From: Tetradesmus obliquus
Taxonomy: Eukaryota > Chlorophyta > Chlorophyceae > Sphaeropleales > Scenedesmaceae
Length of the DNA stretch: 64,000 nucleotides
Reading direction: 5' to 3'
Assembly: GCA_030272155.1 (NCBI GenBank)
Contig: CP126191.1
Coordinates: 9,570,501 to 9,634,500, forward strand
Under the pieces are notes generated by a model, which saw nothing but the letters and a program-made list of their open reading frames with translations, was not told the DNA's origin and searched no databases. Positions 51,062-60,790 of this stretch are shown piece after piece (the first letter of the stretch is position 1; every line of letters starts with the position of its first letter). A program made the translations under genes and the position numbers.

Positions 51062-53432
51062 TACAGACTTTTTGCATAGATGTTTCTCAGGAAGGCAGGG
51101 ATGTGACACATGATGCAACATGCAGCAGACGGCATGCATGATACAAGGCCGTGAGGGTGCACGTGCAGCAGTTGTTGCTGCAGCAGGCTGAAATGAAGTG
51201 TGGTCGTCCATTCCTTCTTCAGGTTGAGCGTGCAACACTGCTGGCAGAAGTTGGCACCTCGCAACAGCTGCGCGTGCAGCAGCTCACCGTGCGACACAGC
51301 TTCCCAGATGTACTTTGCATGGTTGCCCAGGTTCTGCAGGAAAGCGCAGCAACAGGCAAGTTGTCGTCAGCGTCGTCCACTGCCACTGCCACTGCCACAG
51401 CACTGCATTATGACAAGCGCGGCAGTTATTTGCATTGCCAGCAGAGGTGTTCGTGGTGGTTGTAAAGGGTGAGTTTGCATTTTACAACATGTAAGCAGGA
51501 CTGAAACTGGCGCTGGGGCTGAAAGACTGTATCCTACGATTGTAATATGTAACATCACGGCGTGGAATGCTGCTGCAGCTGCCGGTTGGAAGGCAGCTCT
51601 AACGGAAGCTGGCTGTCAGCAGGCAACACATGTTAAGGGTGTAAGCATGAGAATGCTTGTTACAGTTGGTGTCAAGCAAAGGCATATGCAAAGTGCAATG
51701 CAACACAGGTTGCGTGCACTATGCTTACTTCATGTGCTTCCGTACGGTGTGTACTGTGTGCATTACATGGTGACAGCAGCTGTCTGAGGTTGTCGCTGCA
51801 GCCAGCAAGCCTGCCAGGTGGGCTGCAGGTGGAGGGCAGCTTATGCTGCCAGCAAGCAATGCAGGCTCACCGCAGTGAATATGAAGGCTGGGGAGTAGTA
51901 TGAGTTGTAGCTTGTGCCAAACACGTTGACGTACGCAATTCCACCATCTGCAGTCAGCATGGCTGCACTCAAAGTTGTAAGTAGAGGTGAATCTGGCAGA
52001 CAAAGCAGCTGACCAGCAGCAGCAAAGGTTGTGTGAAATGTGTCAGCTGCACCCCAACATACCTTGGTGAAGACAAGCGCGGGCTGGTAGTAGGTGTTGT
52101 CAGCTCTGCCAAACACGTTGACATATGCAACACCGCCGGCTGCAACAGCAGGTGCACACACAACGTATCATCAATACACCAACATCCAGCTAAACACGAT
52201 TTGTGTGTTACACGACGGGAACACAGCCCGTTTAAACATCCTGTCAGGACTGACTGCAGGCTGGTGCACGTCATACGTTTAGTGATTATTGCCAACAGCT
52301 ACTGCACGTGTGCAGTGTCAGCGAACATATCACACACATGCTGGCGCTATGCTGCGGGCATTCCAGCAACAGCAGTGCCCAAGCGGCTTGGCTGATGAAT
52401 GCAGGGCTCGGTCTTCAATTGGCTGTCACTGGCTCTCGCTAACTGGCCCTGCGTGTTGATAGGCATCACTGCGTGCGCGCTCACCAGATATGCAGACTGG
52501 TGCACAGCTGCAGCAGGTCAGATTCTCATATCATCAGCATATGTATATAATGTGGAGCAGCACCTGTTCCGTCACATAACAGCACTTTAGGCATCCCCTG
52601 TCTGTGGGGGTGGGTGCCAACAAATGGGATGTTTGAACAAATGCCTCCAACACAATCCTCACATGTTTCAAACCCGGTGCCAGCGCCATTGCCGCCAATG
52701 CAGGCATGCGAGACGTACGCAGGATCAAGGTCGGCAGCTGGAGGGATGGTGGTCACGTCCACATCAAAGGGTGCATAGTCCTCAGCCACCCCACGCCAGA
52801 TCGCCACTGCAAGCATTCGTGCAGCCATGCAGCAACAGAACACGTATTGCGGCGTCAGGACAATTAGAATAGAGTGCATGCGATGAATTTACTCAGATGT
52901 GGGCCAACTCTGCTGCCGTGTGTTGGATCTGTTGTGAAATTTAAAAGATGGGCTGTGTTTGTAGAGTCCCTCTAGCACTTATACAGCAGCACCATGACGT
53001 GCTACACCTCAAAACAACCGTTACTAAAATAACATGATGACAGTGTACTTGGGCACAAGGGTGGTGCAAGCACAGATCACACAGGGCCAAATCTCAGCTG
53101 CATTGTGGCGAAATGTAAGCGCACACAGGTATTTATGGTACTGAACACCTAATAAACAAGCAGGCTTGCAAAAGCCGTACATATGGCTGCATTAGTTTCA
53201 AGACACTTTTGCTGCACAAGGGTTACGAGCACGCCACCCAACCAGCTGCGTAAGTGCGACTGTTGATAATATGCACACCTAGCAGCAATGCACATACCTA
53301 TGTCTGCCATCTCCGCGCTGCAGCAGAGCAGCAGCAGCACCAGCAAGCAGCAGTAAGCAGCAGTAGTCATAGCACCACCAATAAGAGCAACAGCAGCAGT
53401 TTGCTTGTGTGAAGTTGTCTGTGCCCCGCTAA

Positions 53433-53470
<38 letters not shown>

Positions 53471-54479
53471 GGCTACAAGCACAGGCTTGTGTATGATGGC
53501 TCGTCAGCACACGGCTGATGCAAGCATAGCGTATCAACAGCACATGCTGTGACCATGGCAAGCCACTGTCATGCTACAAGCCTGATCTTCCAGCCGTGTA
53601 GCAGGGGCATATCATATGGCTGTAGCTGGGGCACATAATATGGCTGTAGCTGGGGCACATCATCTGGCTGTAGCTGGGGCACATCATCTGGCTGTAGCTG
53701 GGGCATATCATCTGGCTGTAGCTGGGGCATATCATCTGGCTGTAGCTGGTGGAACAACAGCAAATTGTATGAATGCTGTTGTCAGCTTGGTCTGCCTTGC
53801 GGGATGTGTTCAGCTTAGTACAGCGCATCTGCTCGCATGCATGCTTGCCAAGTCAAAGTGAGCATATGCACACCTGGTGAATGTGCTGGGCCTTCCGTCC
53901 TGGTAGTTGAACGTATGCCTTGAACCCATGGCAGGTGTTTAACACAGCAGTACAACAGAGGCAGCATATGAGTCATTTGCGTCAGGCCACTGTCACATTG
54001 TCCAGCTGCCGAGTTATGCAGGAGTGCCATGGTGGCATGATGTTGATATCCAACACCTGATAGGCGTGCGTTGTAACCGCCATAAGCGCACAGTATGCAA
54101 GGCTGCAGCCTTTGCCAGGCAATGGTTCCAGGTGGCTGCAATCTTGCAGTTAATGATTGGCGTTTCTAAACACAGTAGCGCTCACACACTGAACTGTGCG
54201 GCGAAGCGTGAAGCAGCAACAGATCAAGAACAGCTTCACAGTTTTAAGAAGACGGCATATGCCGCACAAGATACAATTGTTCATGCCAGTCAGTGTGACC
54301 ATGATTCGGTCACACGTTTGTCACCCATCACCACACAGTGGTCACACCGATCACACTTCCCACCTTGTCATATGGAGGTATTGTGATCAGCGGGCGAGTG
54401 GCGCTGTTCCAGGCAGTGCCGGTGATGTTGCAGCCCGTGAAGTCAAGCCTGCGCACAGCAGCAGCAGCAGCAGCAGCAC

Positions 54480-54523
<44 letters not shown>

Positions 54524-55744
54524 GCAGCAGCAGCAAACCACAGATCCCGAGGCAGGGTCACACAACATGCAGGCTGCGGGTGTGGCAGCTTGTGTTAGGG
54601 GACGCAAGTGACTGATTAATTCTAGAGTTCTCTGCAGCACAGCCCCTTTGGACTCAGCAGCAGCTGCCATGGCCGCCATGTAACACTGTGTTAACTTTGC
54701 CAGCGCCCAGCAACATCACCGCTGTTGGGAGCTTTACAAGCAGCTGCAGTGCACCGCCTGTGAACTGACACGGCTAGCCTGTGCATCCAGGCTCTCCTTT
54801 GTCCAAAGCCACACTGCTAGCGCCAGCAACAACACGGCGCGTGTCAAACCTGCATTGTGTTGAGCAGCACGCGCCGTGTTGGTACGCTTCAGAAGCTTTT
54901 CAATGTGGTTTGCAGCATGAGCACAACAAGGCCACTGCTTCCTCACCAGATCTTCTTGCGTGATGAACTGCGGCTGGCCAAGTTGAAGGCCACTGCAGGA
55001 TCAGGCTCACTGGCCAGTGAGGTAGCAGCAACAGCAGCAGCAGCAGCAGCAGTAGGTGCTGTGGCAGCACGTGTGTGGGCGCGGCGTGCTGCGCGCTGCG
55101 TGCTGCAGCTCATTGCCAGGCCCTCACAGGCGAACAGCAAGGCGCTGTTGGTGACGTCAACACCCTGGCAGGGCAGAACGTGGGGTTACAATGGCAGCAA
55201 ATGAGGCAGGAATGCCAGCTTGACACAGGCAGTGTTTGGTTGAGCGGTATCTACTGCTGCTGTTGCTGCTGTTGCTGCTGTTGGCCAATTACACAATTCC
55301 CTGAAATGTGCAGCAGCAGGCGATGCATCTGGCAATCTGGCAGGCAGCAGTTGTAACCCAGGTGACTCAAGCCCCTTCTGTTAGGCTTCCAGCTGCTTGT
55401 CTGTACGCACGCAGCTACTGTAAAGGATGACTTACGAAGTCAGGGTCTGCATCCAGCTGGTCTGCGAGGCTCCTGACCCCTTTGTCTCTTCCGTAAGTGT
55501 TCATCAGTTCAGACAGCTTCCCAGGCTCAAGCCTTGCCAGGTAGGACATTGCACCGCCAAAGGACGAGAAATCAAATATCGTTTTATCCTTGTTGCGGCT
55601 GCTTGGGTCCCTGGTGGGCCCGCGAGCCAGACGCCTCGTGCGAGGTTCACTGCTTTGCAACTGATCGCGTCTGTGGCTGCTGCCAGCAGCTATGCTGCAA
55701 GACATTAGAAGATAAATGAGCACTAATATCGGCTGAAGCCGCAT
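48794..55744 (-). CDS. Secreted metzincin-like zinc metalloprotease, tandem copy C (frameshifted; duplicated exon 7)
   Basis: Exons: 55744-55436, 55164-54947, 54448-54364, 53899-53874, 53317-53298, 52806-52663, exon 7 as either 52139-52063 or 51947-51871, 51333-51288, 51015-50936, 50677-50609, 50285-50101, 49905-49535 and 49088-48794. Signal peptide MRLQPILVLIYLLMSCSIAA. HEVGHNMGLSHD zinc site and Met-turn IMGVGYYTPLSQW are intact. The PPC domain reads RSNLDMVITLLDG and YYVSVAGAGAGDAAVTGYSNYGS (shown in parts), followed by a Pro-Ser linker and an Ig-like domain. Exon 11 is 185 nt, not a multiple of three. After EDET the frame of the conserved PPC sequence is resumed two bases out, so the gene may be a recent pseudogene, or there is a sequence error. 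Its promoter is split by a 5-kb transposon. Exon phases elsewhere agree fully with A and B. Confidence 0.78.
49543..49618 (-). repeat. (CCCCAG)n hexanucleotide repeat coding for Pro-Ser
   Basis: About 12 units of GGGGCT on the plus strand in exon 12 of copy C. The coding strand reads CCC AGC, alternating Pro-Ser. Confidence 0.95.
50691..50745 (+). repeat. (CAG)n before exon 10 of copy C
   Basis: About 17 CAG units (CTG in gene sense), ending about 10 nt from the acceptor of exon 10. Confidence 0.9.
51019..51060 (+). repeat. (CAG)n before exon 9 of copy C
   Basis: About 14 CAG units (CTG in gene sense), abutting the acceptor of the zinc-site exon. Confidence 0.92.
51871..52139 (-). other. 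Duplicated alternative exons 7a and 7b of copy C
   Basis: 7a (52139-52063) reads GGVAYVNVFGRADNTYYQPA...; 7b (51947-51871) reads GGIAYVNVFGTSYNSYYSPA.... Both are exactly 77 nt, enter in phase 1 and leave in phase 0, and have their own AG acceptor and GT donor. Including both would shift the frame. This is the arrangement expected of mutually exclusive exons. Copy B has one exon 7 of the same length (43698-43622). Confidence 0.8.
53605..53755. repeat. 24-bp minisatellite in intron 4 of copy C
   Basis: About six tandem units of GGCTGTAGCTGGGGCA plus an 8-bp variable part (CATCATCT or TATCATCT). Because the unit is a multiple of three, both strands stay open, but no gene is implied. Confidence 0.92.
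54458..54540 (+). repeat. CAG-rich tract before exon 3 of copy C
   Basis: Interrupted CAG units (CTG in gene sense), ending within 10 nt of the exon 3 acceptor. Confidence 0.85.
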
Positions 55745-55775
55745 CGAGTCGGTGCACCAACTGCTGACGCACTCT

Positions 55776-56498
55776 CAGCTGGGCATGGTACAAACGTAGC
55801 ATCTGCATTTTGCAACAAATCAACACAGCTTGCAAGCAGACAGCCATGCTGGCAGAGCAACCTGCTGTATGTGGCAGGCACAGTAAGGCACAGCTGCCAG
55901 TGCTGCTGCTTTGGTTTGCTTGCATCCCAACTGCACAGCAGGGCCCCCACCTGCCAGCAGCAGCAGCTTCAAACTGCTAGTAATTTTGAGCTCCAGAATT
56001 CGCCTTGATCACACAAGAAGGATGTTTGCAGGAAACTGTGTAGAATACTAGTCCTCAACAAACTCTGTGCAGCCACACTAGCTGTACGCGCGCAGCAGCT
56101 GCCGGTGGGCCTGAAGCGGTGTTGCGCACCATGTAACAGATATGACAGCTGAAACTGTATGTGCAGCGCACAGCGCCAAGCAGCAGAGCGCAACAGCAGC
56201 GGCAGGGCACTTGGCACACCAGAACTGCAGTGCCTGATCAGCCAGCAAGGGAAGCCCAGAAGTAATACATTACACATCAAAACATGTTGCAGGCAGCAGC
56301 ACCCACAGCAACACTCTACAGCGCAAGTTAACATATGTAACAGTCGAGTCGGGGCACTTCAGGGCAACGTGTTTTTAGCACTTTTCTTGCAGCACACTGT
56401 GCCACTGCTAACAGCTCAAATTGATTTAGATTCGTCGTTGAAAGCTTGACATTTATAGGTAGGCCACTTGTTCGCTACGTTTGTACCATGCCCAGCTG
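55776..56498 (+). repeat. Left terminal direct repeat, 723 bp
   Basis: Appears identical to 60052-60774 by eye. Ends are CAGCTGGGCATGG... and ...CCATGCCCAGCTG. No coding capacity recognised. Confidence 0.9.
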
Positions 56499-56843
56499 AG
56501 ACCGGTCAAACTCCACGATGCCGCAGGCTGTTGTTTGACCTGACCAGTTACTTCTGTTCACACTGCTGCTAGAAGCACAGCTAACATATCCATATGTTTT
56601 GGATTCATGCCTGCAGGGGGGCTGTCCATGGTGCGCAAGCACCCTTCGGGATGGAAGAGCAACCGCAGCACCACGGCCATGAGGGTGGCGGCGGTGGTGT
56701 GTGTGATAATGGCTTTGACCACAGCTGACGAAAAGTTTACGCCCGCATATTATTACAGAGAGCAGACCCTGACTACGCCAAGGAGGTACACGGGGACCTG
56801 AACCGGTTCTGCAAACTTCAAGAACTTCACAGCAAACGGCACA

Positions 56844-58804
56844 GTGGCTACACCCAAGCATGGCGGCAGGCCCTCAAATGTCCCACATGCTGTCGCCTTC
56901 CATGCCAGCACAATATTCAAGGCTGGCAAGGTGGTAAAGGCCTACCCATCTGCAGATTCAAAGAGAAAGGTTGATGTGCACGTGTGGTGGACTTCAATCG
57001 AAGTCGCATGTCAGGAAAATGACACACTGCGCCAGCTGTGCACTGACTACAACATCACACCCAAGAGACTGCTGAAGTACATGAAATGGGCTGACCCCGA
57101 CCTGGTGCGCAGGAGAATAGATGTGAAGCTGGACTTGACAAAGATACAGAAACAAAGGCAATAAGCAGCAGCTGCGGCGCTGTGGCAGAAGTACCAAAGT
57201 GACCCCGACATGCTGCAGCGCATATATTTCATTGATGAGTGCAAATTCTGGATGTCAGACCTGGCAGGCGGCTCCGTCAAGGTCTATTGTGATGCACACG
57301 ATGAAAACGTGCATGCTGTGCTGCCATGCAAATGGATGCGCAAGGGCAAGGACGCAGAGCCGGTCAAGTTGCACTTTGTCTGTGCCGTCAACGCTGTGCA
57401 CGGGCCCGTCTACTGCAAGTTTGTCACCGGCACAACAGACAACAAGGACCATGCTGGCAACCTCAATGTACCATACATGGTGAGTGTGCGCTGCTACTGC
57501 GCAGGCGCCTGCCATTGAAAGACATGCCAGCCCTGCTGTACTGTGTAGTAACAGTCCCGCAGTGCTTTTTTTAGTGCTGTAGTGAAGCTGCAGCGCTGCC
57601 CGTCCTCTGCTGTGAACATAACAGCAGAGTAACTTGGTGACAGTACAATGACACTACCTGCAGCAGCAAGCTGGAAACCAATGTGCAAGGATTGGTGCAT
57701 GTCAAATCCGCGCGTGCTCACGCGCAGCACAGTGCCCCCTGGCTGCAGCCAGTTGTCATATGCTGCAGCGCAGAACTCAAAGTCGCGCTCCAGCACCTGC
57801 TGCCTGCTGCTGCTGTAATAACCCTTGTCATGACATGAGCCATCAGCTTGAATCAGCATGTTGTGCTGTGCATGGAAGAAATCAATCCGCCCATCCCACC
57901 AGTCCACTGCTACCTGAGCACACATACTGCTGCTGATGCCTAACCAGTACAGCATGCACACCAGCTGCTCCTCGCTTGTGTGCATGTAGCCCATGCATGT
58001 GCCAACCATATCAGCCAGCACACATGCACACATCTTGCACTGAAGCGCTGCTGCTGTGGCGACTGCACGCGGCGCGCAGAACTTGAAGTGCTGCACACCT
58101 GGCAAGCAGCCAGTCAAGCCCCAGAACAATCTCTGCCCCCTCATAGACTTGGTGATGTATCTGACCTTGTCTGCACTAAGCCTGATGTAGAAGCGTCCCA
58201 TCGCATCCATCCACACCGCTGCTTTGCGCTCCTGCGCTGCTAACAAGGCTGCGCGCTGCCAATCCGACAATTCTTGCACCTGCAGTTGAAGGACAAACCA
58301 ACCCAGCAGGCCAAGAGCATGACTCAGCTGGAGTTTGTTCAGTGCATGATGGAGATCAAAGACATAGCCAACCAACAGCAGGCGCAGCGCGGCACTACGC
58401 CGCTGTACATCTTTGACAACCCAAGTGTTCACCTGGGGAAGGATGGCCTACAGATGTTGGTTGCAGGTGGCATCAATGAAGATCAACTGCTGCACATTGC
58501 ACCCTACTCCCCAGATTTCAACAAGCCCATTGAACATGCATTTGGCAGCCTCAAAGCAGCCTTCCGCAACTACTTGTATAACAGCTGCCAGCTGGGTGGT
58601 GCTGATGTGAAGCCGCGAGACCTGCAGCACGGCCTGTACAACACCTTTATGAAGATCACAGCTGCATCTGTCATGGCTGATGTATTGAAGCTGCCAGATT
58701 TGTGGAACATGGTGCGCAGCCGCAAGAGGAGTCTTTGTGTGTGCCGAGACGGGAAGCAGCGCCGCGGCACTGCTGGCGACTACCCCAGGAAAGACCAGCG
58801 CTGA
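56844..58804 (+). pseudogene. IS630/Tc1-mariner-like DDE transposase, interrupted by a stop
   Basis: Two coding blocks: 56844-57479 and 58286-58804, joined in phase 0 across a GT-AG intron of 806 bp. The first contains the N-terminal region (NITPKRLLKYMKWADPDLV) and the first catalytic Asp in IYFIDECKFW. The second has LYIFDNPSVH (second Asp) and APYSPDFNKPIEHAFGSLK (Glu), the classical P-Y-S-P-D-x-N-x-x-E signature. Spacing is DD38E. An in-frame TAA at 57162-57164 separates the N-terminal region from the catalytic core, so this copy should not make a full protein unless the stop is bypassed. The N terminus is unclear: another in-frame stop at 56799-56801 closes a possible upstream extension from 56607. 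Known role: cut-and-paste transposition. Confidence 0.75.
57494..58432 (-). CDS. Nuclease-like ORF (VSR/DUF559, PD-(D/E)XK-type), antisense in transposase intron
   Basis: Uninterrupted 312-codon frame on the minus strand, nearly filling the transposase intron and overlapping its second exon if the first Met (58432) is used; a later Met near 58217 would keep most of it in the intron. The central part reads GRIDFFHAQHNMLIQADGSCH, followed by SSSRQQVLERDFEFCAAAY and VLRVSTRGFD (listed in parts). The order Asp - hydrophobic strand - Q-x-D-G-x-x-H - R-D - L-R-V resembles the core of VSR/DUF559-type endonucleases, in which that Asp and the E/Q-x-D pair bind metal. Partner of the transposase is an inference. 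A spurious ORF is possible but unlikely given length, composition and motif order. Confidence 0.55.
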   Translation of the reverse strand: MNTWVVKDVQRRSAALRLLLVGYVFDLHHALNKLQLSHALGLLGWFVLQLQVQELSDWQRAALLAAQERKAAVWMDAMGRFYIRLSADKVRYITKSMRGQRLFWGLTGCLPGVQHFKFCAPRAVATAAALQCKMCACVLADMVGTCMGYMHTSEEQLVCMLYWLGISSSMCAQVAVDWWDGRIDFFHAQHNMLIQADGSCHDKGYYSSSRQQVLERDFEFCAAAYDNWLQPGGTVLRVSTRGFDMHQSLHIGFQLAAAGSVIVLSPSYSAVMFTAEDGQRCSFTTALKKALRDCYYTVQQGWHVFQWQAPAQ

Positions 58805-60051
58805 GTCTGCTGTTGTGCTGCTGCATGGCATGTAGGGATTGTGGCTGTCAGCTGCATGCAAGATGGCTGGCCAGCAGTGCACAGGGTGTCACCCAGAGAG
58901 CCCTTGAGCTCACCTGTTTGAGGGCACCTGCGCTTGTCGCCGTCCTGCATGTTCGCACCGCCCGGGGCTTGGGAGGTGCTGGCACCATGCTGCTGTAGGG
59001 TGGTTACTTCCTGGTGTTCACCTGAGAGCGAGTGTGGGAACAAAATGGCATGTTCAGAAGCTTATTGTATGAGTAAACTACATGTGGATGTTGTGCTTTG
59101 GTGCTCAGACTTGTCAGGAGTGGTTCCTGCTTCAAACAACTGCTGCAAGGCAGCAAGGCACTTGGTGGCCATTTCACATACAGGCATTTGCAGTCATGCT
59201 GAATTGCCGAATGTAATGGTAAAACTCCTGGCATAATTCAACTACGCTCGTAGCTCTTGAACATGGCTCCTGCTGCTGTCACTCGCGTTAGTTGTGACGA
59301 CTGTTGGCCTGCCAAGCGATATGCACGGAGCCTGCAAGAAACCTCGCGGTAAATCATCTTTTATATTTGATGATTGATCTAAGCATGGCTTGAGCCGAAA
59401 TAAACTGCGGTATGGTGAAGAACTTCAAGACGGAAAGGTGCCCTGAAACAAGCCTGCTCCGAGCCACACAGCTGCCACGCTCCCAACTTATCATCGTCGA
59501 CACATTATGCAACGTACCTTTGGTTGAAGCACAAAACCAATCCTGAAGGGCCCTCGCAAGCCCACGTTGCAGGTGAGCCTGACGGGTCAACACGGATGTC
59601 CAGAGCACTGCAGCTCGATCGCGTTGCTGCAGCACCTGTAAACAATTTGTAATGAACATTAAACGACGTTAAACACAGCGCTGTACTGAAAGCCTTCGCA
59701 AATAAATTAGGTAGCAGCAGTGAGGCACCTGCTGGCACATGCTGCTGCTGTCACGCCCACCAACAACTGCTGTTGAAAAACACATGCCACCGTGCTTCAA
59801 AGCACACATAGCTGTAACGTTTCCTGTTGTCTGCTGCTGCTGCTGCTCCTGCCCAGGCAGATATCATATATTGCAAACAGTGCTACTGCCGCAGTAAAAT
59901 CAGCTGCATACCCAGCAGCAGCAGGAGCACATCAGCCATAGCATAAAAAGGTAGGTGTGCACTTCAGGCACCAAGTCCAGGAACAGCAACAGAAGGGATG
60001 CAGTGCAGGCTAAGAACTGCTGCAGCAAAGGCTGGCATGCAATTACAGTCT
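58805..60051. other. Non-coding interior of the 5-kb element
   Basis: No gene recognised between the transposase end and the right terminal repeat. Ends with TACAGTCT, while the interior begins AGACCGG, a 4-bp inverted match. Confidence 0.5.
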
Positions 60052-60774
60052 CAGCTGGGCATGGTACAAACGTAGCATCTGCATTTTGCAACAAATCAAC
60101 ACAGCTTGCAAGCAGACAGCCATGCTGGCAGAGCAACCTGCTGTATGTGGCAGGCACAGTAAGGCACAGCTGCCAGTGCTGCTGCTTTGGTTTGCTTGCA
60201 TCCCAACTGCACAGCAGGGCCCCCACCTGCCAGCAGCAGCAGCTTCAAACTGCTAGTAATTTTGAGCTCCAGAATTCGCCTTGATCACACAAGAAGGATG
60301 TTTGCAGGAAACTGTGTAGAATACTAGTCCTCAACAAACTCTGTGCAGCCACACTAGCTGTACGCGCGCAGCAGCTGCCGGTGGGCCTGAAGCGGTGTTG
60401 CGCACCATGTAACAGATATGACAGCTGAAACTGTATGTGCAGCGCACAGCGCCAAGCAGCAGAGCGCAACAGCAGCGGCAGGGCACTTGGCACACCAGAA
60501 CTGCAGTGCCTGATCAGCCAGCAAGGGAAGCCCAGAAGTAATACATTACACATCAAAACATGTTGCAGGCAGCAGCACCCACAGCAACACTCTACAGCGC
60601 AAGTTAACATATGTAACAGTCGAGTCGGGGCACTTCAGGGCAACGTGTTTTTAGCACTTTTCTTGCAGCACACTGTGCCACTGCTAACAGCTCAAATTGA
60701 TTTAGATTCGTCGTTGAAAGCTTGACATTTATAGGTAGGCCACTTGTTCGCTACGTTTGTACCATGCCCAGCTG
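60052..60774 (+). repeat. Right terminal direct repeat, 723 bp
   Basis: Same length and, by eye, same sequence as 55776-56498, in the same orientation. Followed by TCT and the displaced promoter of copy C. Confidence 0.9.
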
Positions 60775-60778
60775 TCTG

Positions 60779-60790
60779 CAATACGATACG
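60779..60790 (-). promoter_or_regulatory. Displaced promoter motif of copy C
   Basis: CAATACGATACG directly follows the transposon's target duplication. Without the element it would lie about 32 bp upstream of the copy C start, exactly where CGATACGATACG stands in copies A and B. Confidence 0.6.

Larger units (their letters stand above)
55776..60774 (+). mobile_element. 5.0-kb composite DNA transposon with 723-bp direct terminal repeats
   Basis: Identical direct repeats (55776-56498 and 60052-60774) flank a 3.55-kb interior. The whole is bordered by TCT on both sides (55773-55775 and 60775-60777), a likely 3-bp target duplication. Each terminal repeat itself starts CAGCTGGGCATGG and ends in the inverse, with about 25 bp of inverted repeat. 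The interior carries a DDE transposase on the plus strand and a nuclease-like ORF antisense inside its intron. The insertion lies 31 bp upstream of the copy C start. Joining the flanks restores a promoter sequence collinear with copies A and B, which supports a single insertion of the whole unit. It might instead be two small elements that trapped the interior. Confidence 0.78.

Noticed and set aside
53569-53861. Octapeptide-repeat protein on either strand
   Set aside because: 24-bp minisatellite in intron 4 of copy C; frame length is a product of the unit being divisible by three.
59900-60226. Small secreted-like ORFs duplicated at 55.7-56.3 and 59.9-60.6 kb
   Set aside because: They are the same frames in the two terminal repeats of the transposon, with no family features and no reason to be genes.
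55776-60774. LTR retrotransposon
   Set aside because: Direct terminal repeats fit, but no reverse transcriptase, RNase H or gag is visible. The interior encodes an IS630/Tc1-like transposase, and the repeat ends are CAGCTG rather than TG...CA.
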